Below, one piece after another: positions 43,608-51,186 of a DNA stretch of 51,186 bases. How positions within the stretch are numbered: the stretch's first letter is position 1; every line of letters begins with the position of its first letter. Origin of the DNA: Lachnospiraceae bacterium (GTDB taxonomy: Bacteria; Bacillota; Clostridia; Lachnospirales; Lachnospiraceae); NCBI GenBank assembly GCA_018053995.1, contig JAGPKJ010000001.1, positions 5,566 through 56,751 of the forward strand. The letters are read 5' to 3'. The notes beneath the pieces are model-generated. The model was not told the DNA's origin. It saw only the letters and a program-made list of their open reading frames with translations, and searched no databases. A program made the translations under genes and the position numbers.

Positions 43608-45035
43608 TCAATAATGTCTCACTACTTCAAACCTTTCAAGCTGTATATCCTTCTCACCTGCCGGGATTCCTGCTTTCTGCTTGGCTATATTGATCTGCTG
43701 CGTGACAGTATCTACTCCGTCAAGATCCGGCAGCAGAAGTCCGCGCTTTCGACCGCTTGTGACTACGACCCCGTATCTCTTCACATCAAGCATGTCAGGT
43801 GAATCTATTTTCTCTGTAGGACCTAACACATCAACGCTGTACTCAATGTTCCCAAGTTCATTCTCACGAATCTCATCAAATCGTGGATCTTCCGTTGCCG
43901 CGCTTATCGCATTTTCTATAATCTCCTCTGCTAGGCAATCCCTTACAGGCGAAATAGTACCAATGCATCCTCTAAGCCTTCCAAACTCGTGAAGTGAGAC
44001 AAATGCTCCTGCCTGCGTGTCTGTCATCTCTTTGGGAAGTTCATCCGGGATACTTATCTTAGTCCGCGTCTTTATATATGTCTCAAGAGATTTTCTGGCA
44101 AGCTTTACGTATTCATCCTCGCCGGCTTTCTTTTCATTTATCTTATTTTCTCTATTCTTCAAAAAACTTTTCAGGAAATGTCTGTCATCATTCTTACTAC
44201 TGACATCAAAAGTGCATACACCATATCCGACACCAAATGGTCCTTCATAAGATAGTTCATGCGGTGTTACATCATAACCATCAAATGCACCTGCCATCAT
44301 CGTAAATGATCTGTGTCCGCACTCTGCGGCTTTCTCACAGAATGTCTCATCATAATCAAGCAGACTCATAAAATCAGCATTTCCCATGTCTTTCATTATA
44401 CGTTCATCGTATACCGGACCGTTCTTGTCAAATCCGTAAGGGCCATCTTCTTTCAACTTATGAGACAGATCGCCGCTTGCAATCCATACGACTTTTCTTC
44501 CAAGTTCCTCGACCGCTTTTCTTACGATAATCCCAAGCTGATAATGCATGACAAGAGGATAACCCGAAAGACCTATCCTGACAATCTTATACTTTTTCTT
44601 ACCAGTCTCACCACCAGATACTTTCCCTACGCGTCTGTATCCATTATTCACAAAATAAAGCGGGATAAATGTGGCGTGGTCGAGCTCCGGCATCTTCTCA
44701 CCGTCTGTTCCCGCCGGAAATACCGAATCCTCTGCGAGACTGCATATCCTGTCTATAAGCTCTGTATCATAATCCACATTCATTGATACTTCTGGAACTC
44801 CGAATTTAGACATATCACCGTACGCGCCGTTTCCGCCTGATATATGAAAATAATCTGAGTACATAAGTGAATGCGGCGATGATACTATTATCGTCTCAGG
44901 TTCTATCCTGGCGATCTCATCTCCTACATGCTCATATGCTTTTACTGTATCTTCAATCCCTTTTTCTTCACCGCGTCCGACTTCAGGAATTATAAGCGGT
45001 GGATGCGGCACCATGAATCCTTTAACTATAGACAT
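43608..45035 (-). CDS. AmmeMemoRadiSam protein: Memo domain fused to AMMECR1 domain
   Basis: The 475-residue protein joins two families. Residues 1-270 are a Memo domain, like the LigB dioxygenase fold (MVPHPPLIIPEVGRGEE, SSPHSLMYSDYF, WIASGDLSHKLKEDGPYGFD). A charged link at about 280-310 follows. Residues 310-475 are an AMMECR1 domain with its signature LRGCIGT at 354-360 and PRFDEI. In many bacteria these are separate proteins A and B of the AmmeMemoRadiSam system, with a radical SAM enzyme as third partner; that gene is next (45175-45996). The substrate and product are not firmly known. The fusion argues that the two domains act together. Confidence 0.92.
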   Translation of the reverse strand: MSIVKGFMVPHPPLIIPEVGRGEEKGIEDTVKAYEHVGDEIARIEPETIIVSSPHSLMYSDYFHISGGNGAYGDMSKFGVPEVSMNVDYDTELIDRICSLAEDSVFPAGTDGEKMPELDHATFIPLYFVNNGYRRVGKVSGGETGKKKYKIVRIGLSGYPLVMHYQLGIIVRKAVEELGRKVVWIASGDLSHKLKEDGPYGFDKNGPVYDERIMKDMGNADFMSLLDYDETFCEKAAECGHRSFTMMAGAFDGYDVTPHELSYEGPFGVGYGVCTFDVSSKNDDRHFLKSFLKNRENKINEKKAGEDEYVKLARKSLETYIKTRTKISIPDELPKEMTDTQAGAFVSLHEFGRLRGCIGTISPVRDCLAEEIIENAISAATEDPRFDEIRENELGNIEYSVDVLGPTEKIDSPDMLDVKRYGVVVTSGRKRGLLLPDLDGVDTVTQQINIAKQKAGIPAGEKDIQLERFEVVRHY

Positions 45036-45084
45036 GTTATCATCTCCATTTTTAGGCTACGCTGACTTAATCTATTATGATGTT

Positions 45085-45158
45085 GGTTTCAAAAGTAGTA
45101 ATTTTATTATGATACTGCGAATTGCTATGCTTCCTTTAAAATAAAAGCTTTCGCAATT
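45085..45158. repeat. Dispersed motif copy followed by GAATTGC hairpin
   Basis: GGTTTCAAAAGTAGTAATT (45085-45103) is a degenerate copy of the dispersed GTGTCAAAAGCAGCAATT motif. It is followed by TTATGATACTGCGAATTGCT, and a hairpin in which GCGAATTGC with ATGCTT pairs with AAGC, TTTC and GCAATTC. It lies in the 139-bp gap between the radical SAM gene and the Memo-AMMECR1 gene. Confidence 0.6.
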
Positions 45159-45174
45159 CTGTTTATATATTTTA

Positions 45175-45996
45175 TCAACAGTTGCCAACGTATACATATT
45201 TCAGGTATTGACGGGCGATATCTGCAAATGAATATACCAAATCCACATCTGTTGCAGGTTCTTTCATTTTCCATCTTGGAAAATATCTCGTAACATGAAG
45301 AGCGATTTCATCATCAATGCCCGCTATCCATGATGCTTCTTTCTTTATCATTTCTGCATCATCGTTAAGTCCCGGTACGATAAGCGTTGTAAGCTCAACG
45401 TGTGAAAGCTTTGCTGACTTTTCAATGAAGTGCTGTGTCTGTGCAAAATCACCGCCAAGCTTTTTATAGCCGTCTTCCGAAAAGACTTTCAGATCGATGT
45501 TCATTGCGTCAATAAGAGGTATTATCTCATCTGCCACACGTTCTGATGCGCTGCCATTCGACACGAGAACAGTCTTCATCTTCATATTTCTTACGATTCC
45601 TGCTGTATCGCGTACGTATTCCCATCCGATGAGCGGCTCGTTGTATGTGAACGCAACGCCAATATTACCCTGATCATTTAGTTCAAGAGCAGTATCTGCA
45701 AGTTCCTGCGGCGACATATATTTGGATTCTGACATGTCTCTGCCTGATGCGGATATCTCATAGTTTTGGCAGAACGGGCATCTGAGATTGCAGCCGTATG
45801 AGCCAGCCGAAAGTATCATGCTGCCCGGAAAGAACCTCTTTAGCGGTTTCTTCTCTATCGGATCAAGAGCGAGTGATGTGATCATACCGTAGTTATCTGA
45901 AATGATAACGCCGTCGCTGCATTTTCTTGCCCTGCATGCTCCATATCTGCCTTCTGCTATATCACAATGATGAAAACATACATCACATATCGCCAC
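45175..45996 (-). CDS. amrS: AmmeMemoRadiSam system radical SAM enzyme
   Basis: The 273-residue protein has the radical SAM cluster motif C69-x3-C73-x2-C76 (CNLRCPFC). A Cys-rich N-terminus (C4, C7, C11, C21, C26; CDVCFHHC and CRARKC) is typical of the AmrS branch and unlike pyruvate formate-lyase activase. A conserved segment AFTYNEPLIGWEYV follows. It ends VYVGNC and lacks the longer Cys-containing tail of some homologues. It is overlapped by 14 bp by a small upstream gene and followed by the Memo-AMMECR1 gene. The reaction is unknown; radical cleavage of SAM is expected from the motif. Confidence 0.92.
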   Translation of the reverse strand: MAICDVCFHHCDIAEGRYGACRARKCSDGVIISDNYGMITSLALDPIEKKPLKRFFPGSMILSAGSYGCNLRCPFCQNYEISASGRDMSESKYMSPQELADTALELNDQGNIGVAFTYNEPLIGWEYVRDTAGIVRNMKMKTVLVSNGSASERVADEIIPLIDAMNIDLKVFSEDGYKKLGGDFAQTQHFIEKSAKLSHVELTTLIVPGLNDDAEMIKKEASWIAGIDDEIALHVTRYFPRWKMKEPATDVDLVYSFADIARQYLKYVYVGNC

Positions 45997-46219
45997 TGCA
46001 GCTCATCCCTTTCGGTCCCAGGTCTTCGGAAATAAAACCTCTGTTGAACTCCTTTGTAACTTCGTTAAGTTCCTTTTTTCCATCGATATAATCCTGATAA
46101 AGATCATATCCGATCGCACCGCCAAAATCGTCACATCCAGATTCAAACCCAAGTGAATCGCGAACGATCTTCTCCCTTTGTTCTTTTGTCGTATTTTTTA
46201 TAAGAAATTCTTCACTCAT
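45983..46219 (-). CDS. Small uncharacterised protein overlapping amrS
   Basis: This 78-residue protein starts MSEEFLIKNTTKEQREKIV and ends GPKGMSCSGDM. The first 28 residues look helical. A GGAIGYDLYQDYIDGKKELNEV segment (in two halves, with the helix from YDLYQDYI) is the best-ordered part. It has two cysteines, C29 and C75. There is no membrane span. Its stop lies 14 bp inside amrS, so translation is coupled. I recognise it only as a type of small conserved protein of Clostridia, sometimes misleadingly labelled PurH; no purine enzyme domain is present. The overlap suggests it works with the radical SAM enzyme, for instance as substrate or adaptor, which is inference. Confidence 0.7.
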   Translation of the reverse strand: MSEEFLIKNTTKEQREKIVRDSLGFESGCDDFGGAIGYDLYQDYIDGKKELNEVTKEFNRGFISEDLGPKGMSCSGDM

Positions 46220-46262
46220 TTTCTCACGCCTCTATTCTATTAAAAATATTGATATGATGTGA

Positions 46263-46302
46263 GTGTCAAAAGCAGCAATTGCATTATGATTCTGCAAACT
46301 GC
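46263..46302 (+). repeat. Best copy of the dispersed intergenic motif
   Basis: GTGTCAAAAGCAGCAATT (46263-46280) is followed by GCATTATGATTCTGCAAACT and preceded by ATATGATGTGA. It lies between the small protein gene and the MATE gene promoter. Other copies are at 1021-1039, 1151-1163, 14364-14417, 40033-40050 and 45085-45103. Confidence 0.65.
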
Positions 46303-46331
46303 TTGTTACACCAAATCTATTATACTATAAT
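46303..46331 (+). promoter_or_regulatory. Predicted promoter of the MATE transporter gene
   Basis: TTGTTA (46303-46308) and a perfect TATAAT (46326-46331) are 17 bp apart. The start of transcription would be near 46338, with a 60-nt leader to the ATG at 46401. Confidence 0.65.
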
Positions 46332-46400
46332 AATGTCCTGCGCAATCACTATATAAAAAAGATCGCATTACATTTTTATTTTTCTTATAGAAGGGCAATT

Positions 46401-47801
46401 ATGTCTGATAATCAGTCATTTTTAAATAAAACATCCGAAGCACACAAATATGAGATCGATATGATAAATGGTCCGCTACTCGGAAAGATCCTTAAATTCA
46501 CGCTGCCACTGATCGCATCAAGTGTACTTCAGCTTCTCTTTAATGCTGCAGATGTTATCGTAGTTGGTCACTTCTCAGGTAAAGAAGCACTTGCTGCTGT
46601 AGGTTCTACCGGCTCACTCATTAACCTTATCGTTAATCTTTTCATGGGACTTTCAGTCGGTGTAAATGTTCTCTACGCAAGATATATTGGCGCTGCTGAT
46701 GAAAAGAACGCTTCCGAGACACTTCATACTTCGGTGATCGTAAGTATCATATGCGGCATAATCCTTACATTTGTCGGTATAATATCTGCACGTCCCATGC
46801 TTATTCTCATGGGAAGTCCATCAGATGTCATTGATCAGTCGGTTCTATATCTGCGTATCTATTTTCTCGGCATGCCCTCACTCCTCTTCTACAATTTCGG
46901 GAGCGCCGTTCTTCGCGCGGTAGGTGATACAAAGAGACCACTTATATTTATGAGTGTTGCCGGAATAATCAATGTTATCCTAAATCTTTTCTTCGTTGTC
47001 GTTATGCATCATGGTGTTGACGGCGTCGCTATAGCGACAGTCATCTCCGAGACAGTTTCCGCGGTCATGCTCCTTATATGTCTTCTTCGCGAAGAAGGCT
47101 GCGCAAAGCTGATCGTCTCCAGACTTAAGATATCGCGTGACAAATTTATCGGGATATTACGTATAGGTCTTCCTGCCGGTATCCAGGGTGTTATCTTTTC
47201 ACTATCTAACGTCATAATCCAATCGTCCGTGAATTCTTTCGGTTCGACGGTCATGGCTGGCAATGCCGCCGCGGGAAATCTGGAGGGATTTGTATATGTC
47301 TCTATGAATTCCTTCTATCAGACATGCGTGTCATTCACAAGTCAGAACTATGGTGCAAAAAAAATAAAGCGCATACCTCATATACTATTTCTCTGCCAGA
47401 TGTGTGTTATCGCAACCGGTCTTTCTCTTGGCAACTTGATGTATCTGAATGGAACACATCTTCTGAGCATATATAATCCGGATCCACAAGTCATTGAATA
47501 CGGACTTATCCGTATGCGCTGGATCTGCGTTCCATATTTTGCATGCGGAATGATGGATGTATTTGTTGGTTCAATAAGAGGTATGGGATATTCTATCGTC
47601 CCGATGATCGTCTCTCTATTAGGTGCGTGCATATTCAGGATTGTGTGGATATTTACATATTTTCAGAATCATCGTTCTTTGGATGTACTCTATGCTTCAT
47701 ATGTGATATCCTGGGTACTCACACTCTCTGCTCATTTCATCTGCTATCTTATCATTTACCGCAAAATATGCAAAAAAATAGGCTGCACATCTGCTGATTG
47801 A
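46401..47801 (+). CDS. MATE family efflux transporter
   Basis: The 466-residue protein has twelve likely membrane spans and the two-fold MATE layout. Conserved segments include LPLIASSVLQLLFNAADVIVVGHFSG, here split as LPLIASSVLQLL and NAADVIVVGHFSG, the LRAVGDTKRPL loop at the end of the first half, and GLPAGIQGVIFSLSNVIIQ in the second. It exports cationic drugs or metabolites using a sodium or proton gradient; the substrate is not readable. AAGGG lies 7 nt before the ATG. It is one of only two rightward genes, with its own promoter. Confidence 0.92.
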   Translation: MSDNQSFLNKTSEAHKYEIDMINGPLLGKILKFTLPLIASSVLQLLFNAADVIVVGHFSGKEALAAVGSTGSLINLIVNLFMGLSVGVNVLYARYIGAADEKNASETLHTSVIVSIICGIILTFVGIISARPMLILMGSPSDVIDQSVLYLRIYFLGMPSLLFYNFGSAVLRAVGDTKRPLIFMSVAGIINVILNLFFVVVMHHGVDGVAIATVISETVSAVMLLICLLREEGCAKLIVSRLKISRDKFIGILRIGLPAGIQGVIFSLSNVIIQSSVNSFGSTVMAGNAAAGNLEGFVYVSMNSFYQTCVSFTSQNYGAKKIKRIPHILFLCQMCVIATGLSLGNLMYLNGTHLLSIYNPDPQVIEYGLIRMRWICVPYFACGMMDVFVGSIRGMGYSIVPMIVSLLGACIFRIVWIFTYFQNHRSLDVLYASYVISWVLTLSAHFICYLIIYRKICKKIGCTSAD

Positions 47802-47819
47802 TTATCGACAGATGCGCAG
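47783..47819. terminator. Hairpin between convergent MATE and DUF711 genes
   Basis: CTGCACATCTG (47783-47793) pairs with CAGATGCGCAG (47809-47819), one mismatch. It overlaps the end of the MATE gene. There is no long T-run, so termination is likely weak on either strand. Confidence 0.5.
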
Positions 47820-47827
47820 TCATTATC

Positions 47828-49192
47828 TCAGTTCTTAAAGCTATGGATAGGAGCCGGTATTCTCCCCGCTCTGTTGACAAATTCCTCACATGAAAAATTA
47901 TTGACTGGCATTATCGGAGCATATCCAAAAAGGCCTCCAAATTCGACCTTATCGCCCACTTTCTTGCCTATCGCCGGTATAAGTCTTACGGCTGTTGTCT
48001 TCTGATTTATCATTCCTATCGCCATCTCATCGGCGATTATCCCTGATATCGTAGAAGCCTTTGTATCGCCCGGTATCGCTATCATATCAAGTCCTACTGA
48101 ACATACACATGTCATAGCTTCAAGCTTCTCGATGGTAAGTGCTCCAGCTTCAACTGCATCGATCATTCCCTGATCTTCGCTGACCGGTATAAATGCACCA
48201 CTGAGACCCCCGACATACGAGCTTGCCATGATACCGCCCTTCTTGACCTGATCGTTAAGAAGCGCAAGTGCCGCAGTCGTTCCCGGTGCCCCTGCATGTT
48301 CAAGCCCCATCTCACAGAGAATATCAGCAACACTGTCTCCGATAGCAGGTGTCGGTGCGAGTGACAGATCTACAATGCCAAATGGAACCCCAAGTCTTGC
48401 TGAGGCTTCCTTCGCTACAAGCTGTCCGACTCTTGTCACCTTAAATGCTGTCTTCTTTATTGTCTCGCAAAGCTCTTCAAACGATGCACCATGCTCTTTC
48501 TCAAGTGCTTTCTTTACAACTCCCGGTCCGCTTACTCCGACATTGATTATCTCATCTGCTTCCGTAACTCCGTGAAATGCGCCTGCCATGAATGGATTAT
48601 CATCCGGTGCATTACAGAATACAACGAACTTCATACAGCCTATCGAATCACGTTCCTTCGTAAGCTCAGCAGTTCTTAAAAGCATTTCGCCTATCATCTT
48701 TACAGCATCCATATTTATTCCGGTCTTTGTAGAACCTACGTTAACGCTGCTACATACTCGTTCTGTCTCCTTAAGTGCCTGCGGTATCGAATCAATCAGC
48801 ATACGATCAGCTTCTGTCATTCCTTTTGAAACAAGTGCCGAATAACCACCAATAAGATTAACACCTACATCACTTGCCGCTCTATCCATCGTTTTTGCGA
48901 TAGTAACAAAATCCTCAGGTTTCTTACATGCGCATCCGCCAACAAGCGCTATCGGAGTTACAGATATTCTCTTATTTACGATCGGGATACCATACTCAAA
49001 TGAAATATCCTCACCGGTCTTTACAAGATCTTTCGCCGCTGTAGTTATACGTTTATATATCTTTTCATTTAACCTGTCCAGATCAGGATCCGCACAGGAA
49101 AGAAGGCTTATCCCCATCGTTATCGTTCTTACATCAAGGTTTTCCTTCTCGATCATATCATTTGTTTCAGTGACTTCACGTCTGTCTATCAT
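47828..49192 (-). CDS. DUF711 (PFL family, UPF0210) protein
   Basis: The 454-residue protein matches the UPF0210 family. Conserved pieces are [63 protein letters not shown] and the C-terminal [14 protein letters not shown]. The name PFL family comes from a distant structural resemblance to glycyl radical enzymes; no glycyl radical motif (RVxGY) is present here. It is cytoplasmic and of unknown function. The gene directly follows an ACT-domain gene, a pairing conserved in many bacteria, so the ACT protein may be its regulatory or partner subunit. Confidence 0.9.
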   Translation of the reverse strand: MIDRREVTETNDMIEKENLDVRTITMGISLLSCADPDLDRLNEKIYKRITTAAKDLVKTGEDISFEYGIPIVNKRISVTPIALVGGCACKKPEDFVTIAKTMDRAASDVGVNLIGGYSALVSKGMTEADRMLIDSIPQALKETERVCSSVNVGSTKTGINMDAVKMIGEMLLRTAELTKERDSIGCMKFVVFCNAPDDNPFMAGAFHGVTEADEIINVGVSGPGVVKKALEKEHGASFEELCETIKKTAFKVTRVGQLVAKEASARLGVPFGIVDLSLAPTPAIGDSVADILCEMGLEHAGAPGTTAALALLNDQVKKGGIMASSYVGGLSGAFIPVSEDQGMIDAVEAGALTIEKLEAMTCVCSVGLDMIAIPGDTKASTISGIIADEMAIGMINQKTTAVRLIPAIGKKVGDKVEFGGLFGYAPIMPVNNFSCEEFVNRAGRIPAPIHSFKN

Positions 49193-49242
49193 AAATTAAC
49201 TCCATTCCTTTTCTTCTCATTTCATTCAAAACTTTAGCAGTT

Positions 49243-49527
49243 CTATATCCTGTGCATACTGTCGAAGATTTCTTCCTTCTGACACTTGATAATAACGCCT
49301 ATATCTTCACCCAGCTTTTCAAGTTCTTCAGACACGATTCCAAACTTCTTCGTTGAAGAATTCATATCAACTATCATCATCATGTTAAAATACCCGCTAA
49401 CGATAGTCTGCGATATATCAAGTATGTTGACGCTGCTATCAGCCAGATATGTACACACTTTCGCGATTATACCTACTGTATCCTTACCTACTACTGTTAT
49501 GATCGTCTTTTCTGATGAAACTGCCAT
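49243..49527 (-). CDS. ACT domain protein (UPF0237)
   Basis: The start at 49527 (AAGGA 8 nt upstream) gives 94 residues beginning MAVSSEKTIITVVGKDTVG. It is a single ACT domain with the ligand-loop signature GKDTVGIIAKVCTYLADSSVNI and the second-half strand GYFNMMMIVDM. ACT domains bind amino acids or other small effectors and form dimers. It is upstream of and surely co-transcribed with the DUF711 gene, 50 bp apart. The ligand is unknown. Confidence 0.9.
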   Translation of the reverse strand: MAVSSEKTIITVVGKDTVGIIAKVCTYLADSSVNILDISQTIVSGYFNMMMIVDMNSSTKKFGIVSEELEKLGEDIGVIIKCQKEEIFDSMHRI

Positions 49528-49600
49528 GATTATTTCCTTTCTCAACACTGTTTTTTTACTATCTCTATACTTATCAATCTATAGATAACATTTTATCTTA

Positions 49601-49827
49601 AACTGCGCAATATGTATCCACAAGCAGGCTCCTGCAACGTTCCGTCTTCAGCTGCCGCAATATGTATCCATCAGCAGGCGCGTTGCTGTCCGCCGGTGCT
49701 TTGCGAGGTACTATCGAGCAAAAGCATCCGCTGCGGACAGCCGCAGCGCAAGCGTGCCTGCAAGGATACATATTTGCGGCAGCTGTTTGTCTGACTTACG
49801 CCTGCAATGATACATAATGAGGCAGCC
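49601..49827. repeat. Nested palindromic element of about 228 bp
   Basis: The inner arms AGCTGCCGCAATATGTATCC (49650-49669) and GGATACATATTTGCGGCAGC (49764-49783) are inverted copies with one indel. Inside them, GCAGGC pairs with GCCTGC and TGTCCGC (49687-49693) with GCGGACA. Outside them are degraded copies of each arm: CTGCGCAATATGTATCCA on the left (49603-49620) and CCTGCAATGATACATAATGA on the right (49801-49820). It fills the gap between the ACT gene and the YycJ-type gene, is more G+C rich than its surroundings, and encodes nothing evident. Confidence 0.8.
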
Positions 49828-49833
49828 ATAGCA

Positions 49834-50631
49834 TCAAACCTCGATAACCTCAGAACGATGCGTCCTGCTCGCCACGATCAGCGGAAAATCATTTGCATGA
49901 TATTTTGATTCAGACATTTCAATTTCGCCGCGTACAGCTTCATACGCAAGTTCCGGAAGATTATTTTCCTGACTAAGATGTCCGATTATCAATGACTCAA
50001 TCTGATCATTAAGTATCGTATCAAGAAAGTCACCAGCCTTCTCATTTGACAGATGCCCATGATCACTTAATATACGCTTCTTTAGCGGATACGGATATCT
50101 TCCTGTCTCAAGCATACGTACATCATGATTTGCCTCGATCATCATGCAGTTGACTCCACGCATATTTTCGATCGTATAATCCGTATATGAGCCAATATCA
50201 GTGATCATCCCGAACGAGCGGCCTTCACTCTCTATCCTGTAGCCAACCGGCTGCGCCGCATCATGCGCGATGTTCACAGGTCTCAGATTGATATCTTTTA
50301 GAATGAATTTTTCATCCGGTTCTATCGTATGGAGAAGCGAATGGTCATATTCCCCAAGATCCTGCGTATTTTCTATAGCTTCTATTGTCCCTGGCGTTCC
50401 ATAAACCGGAATATCATGTTTTCTAAGTATTATACCAAGCCCTTTGATATGATCGGAATGTTCATGCGTAAGAAAGATTCCATCTATATCATCAAGTGTG
50501 ATATCAAGGGATTCAACACCCTCTCGTGTTTTTTTCCCACTAAGACCTGCATCAATAAGGATGTGTGCAGTATCCGTTCCGACATATGTGCAATTTCCGC
50601 TGCTTCCGCTAGCGATACAGCAGACTCTCAT
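49834..50631 (-). CDS. MBL-fold hydrolase of the YycJ/WalJ type
   Basis: The 265-residue protein starts CCIASGSSGNCTYVG, the YycJ signature, and has the two-metal motif THEHSDHIKGL followed by the later metal ligands in NIAHDAAQPVGYRIE and the C-terminal GHLSQENNLPELAY. YycJ is a probable 5'-to-3' exonuclease or phosphodiesterase linked to the WalRK cell wall control system and to replication and repair. walR and walK are not in the window. The start is supported by AGGA-type sequence (GGAGGAAAT) just before the ATG. Confidence 0.9.
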   Translation of the reverse strand: MRVCCIASGSSGNCTYVGTDTAHILIDAGLSGKKTREGVESLDITLDDIDGIFLTHEHSDHIKGLGIILRKHDIPVYGTPGTIEAIENTQDLGEYDHSLLHTIEPDEKFILKDINLRPVNIAHDAAQPVGYRIESEGRSFGMITDIGSYTDYTIENMRGVNCMMIEANHDVRMLETGRYPYPLKKRILSDHGHLSNEKAGDFLDTILNDQIESLIIGHLSQENNLPELAYEAVRGEIEMSESKYHANDFPLIVASRTHRSEVIEV

Positions 50632-50658
50632 ATTTCCTCCGTTATCGTATGACAGTGA

Positions 50659-51186
50659 TTATGATATCTCATTTCCCCATTTGATTGTAAGTTCGTCACC
50701 ACTCTTTAGATTTTCCATATATTCCGCTTCACGTCCGTTCAGAAGTGTTATCACACTACTGCTCTGCGGATTTGAAAGATCAAAGTCTATATGATCGAAC
50801 ACATCGACAAAAACATATTCATCTTTTCCTGTCAGCTTTACCGGATTGCCATTGACCTTAACGATCATATCATGTACGATCTCAGGACTATCACTGCCTG
50901 CAGTCTCATTATGACCGGTACCGCTCTGAACTTCTGTGCCATTATCTTCGGCAGTATGACTTTCAACAGACTGTCCATCAGAATTACCGGCTTCGATATC
51001 GCTGCCAGCAATATCATTTTCATCATCATGATCATTTTCATCATCATGATCATTTCTACCATCATGATCATTTCTACCATCATGATCATTTCTACCATCA
51101 TGATCATTTCTACCATCATGATCATTTCTACCATCATGATCATTTCTACCATCATGATCATTTCTACCATCATGATCATTTCTACC
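50659..51186 (-). CDS. C-terminal end of a protein with hexapeptide repeats, possibly FtsA-like
   Basis: One open frame runs from the right edge to the stop at 50659; its start is outside the window. The visible N-terminal part is a run of the hexapeptide GRNDHD, then two DENDHD-like units, encoded by an 18-bp repeat. An acidic disordered stretch follows, and a folded C-terminal domain of about 70 residues begins DMIVKVNGNPVKLTG and contains YVFVDVFDHIDFDLS, VITLLNGREAEYM and GDELTIKWG. From memory this domain closes FtsA-like cell division proteins of Lachnospiraceae; that link is weak without the rest of the protein. Reading the repeat in other frames gives shadow frames only. Confidence 0.6.
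   Translation of the reverse strand, partial: GRNDHDGRNDHDGRNDHDGRNDHDGRNDHDGRNDHDGRNDHDGRNDHDDENDHDDENDIAGSDIEAGNSDGQSVESHTAEDNGTEVQSGTGHNETAGSDSPEIVHDMIVKVNGNPVKLTGKDEYVFVDVFDHIDFDLSNPQSSSVITLLNGREAEYMENLKSGDELTIKWGNEIS
51013..51186. repeat. 18-bp coding minisatellite
   Basis: The unit ATCATTTCTACCATCATG repeats from 51049 to the window edge, with TCTACC recurring eight times at exact 18-bp steps. Two variant units (ATCATTTTCATCATCATG) lie at 51013-51048. The array extends beyond the window. It encodes GRNDHD on the minus strand and is in frame with the domain at 50659. Confidence 0.9.

Noticed and set aside
50865..51179. Open frame giving a MIMMVE-type repeat protein
   Set aside because: It is the 18-bp repeat read in the wrong frame. 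The frame that continues into the folded C-terminal domain at 50659 reads GRNDHD.
51013..51186. Possible CRISPR array
   Set aside because: The 18-bp units are directly adjacent with no spacers and are in frame with a protein.

Overview
The window reads as chromosomal DNA of a low to moderate G+C, Gram-positive anaerobe of the class Clostridia, most likely Lachnospiraceae (Butyrivibrio, Pseudobutyrivibrio or Lachnospira-like). The family placement is an inference from several things: the class III ribonucleotide reductase, the GGGtGRT/NifU-like pair, the AmmeMemoRadiSam genes, YkuD and VanY wall enzymes, and strong AGGAGG ribosome binding sites. No phage, transposase, integrase, CRISPR array or rRNA was seen. 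Nearly all genes lie on the minus strand. Only a secreted metallopeptidase (1351-2268) and a MATE transporter (46401-47801) are on the plus strand.

Layout. 1-3.1 kb: a cut-off membrane glycosyltransferase and the metallopeptidase diverge from a palindromic promoter pair, followed by an acidic Ser/Thr-rich unknown protein. 3.1-9.3 kb: GGGtGRT protein plus NifU-like scaffold, a beta-helix sugar-nucleotide protein, topoisomerase III and an AAA/DUF234 ATPase. 9.3-13.6 kb: c-di-GMP phosphodiesterase, asd and argH. 13.8-17.2 kb: nrdD and nrdG with a predicted NrdR operator, then a tRNA-Thr. 17.2-23.8 kb: a GlgB-like protein with altered catalytic residues and a coiled-coil tail, a DUF1015 protein, serA and serC. 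23.8-31.5 kb: an L,D-transpeptidase, then the branched-chain amino acid genes ilvB, ilvD and leuB with a membrane glycosyltransferase between leuB and ilvD. 31.6-36.3 kb: yajC, tgt, a VanY-like carboxypeptidase and an RsmF-like rRNA methyltransferase. 36.3-40.0 kb: a two-gene ABC exporter. 40.0-43.5 kb: an OGG-type DNA glycosylase and an overlapping pair that looks like MurD2 and MurL, the L-glutamate/epimerase route to D-Glu in peptidoglycan. 43.6-46.2 kb: a Memo-AMMECR1 fusion, its radical SAM partner and a small overlapping protein. 46.4-51.2 kb: the MATE transporter, a DUF711/ACT pair, a YycJ-type hydrolase and the end of a protein with an 18-bp coding minisatellite.

How it works together. 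Much of the window is anabolic (Asp-semialdehyde, Arg, Ser, Val/Ile/Leu, dNTPs). A second theme is cell wall and envelope: murL/murD2, YkuD, VanY, two GT-C glycosyltransferases and YycJ. The most interesting leads are the MurL-MurD2 pair, the Memo-AMMECR1/radical SAM/small-protein cluster, the GGGtGRT/NifU-like pair, the GlgB-like probable pseudoenzyme, and several repeat families in the intergenic DNA. One of these is a dispersed motif containing GTGTCAAAAGCAGCAATT, and another is a 228-bp nested palindrome at 49601-49827. All functional calls come from reading motifs by eye; no database search was run.
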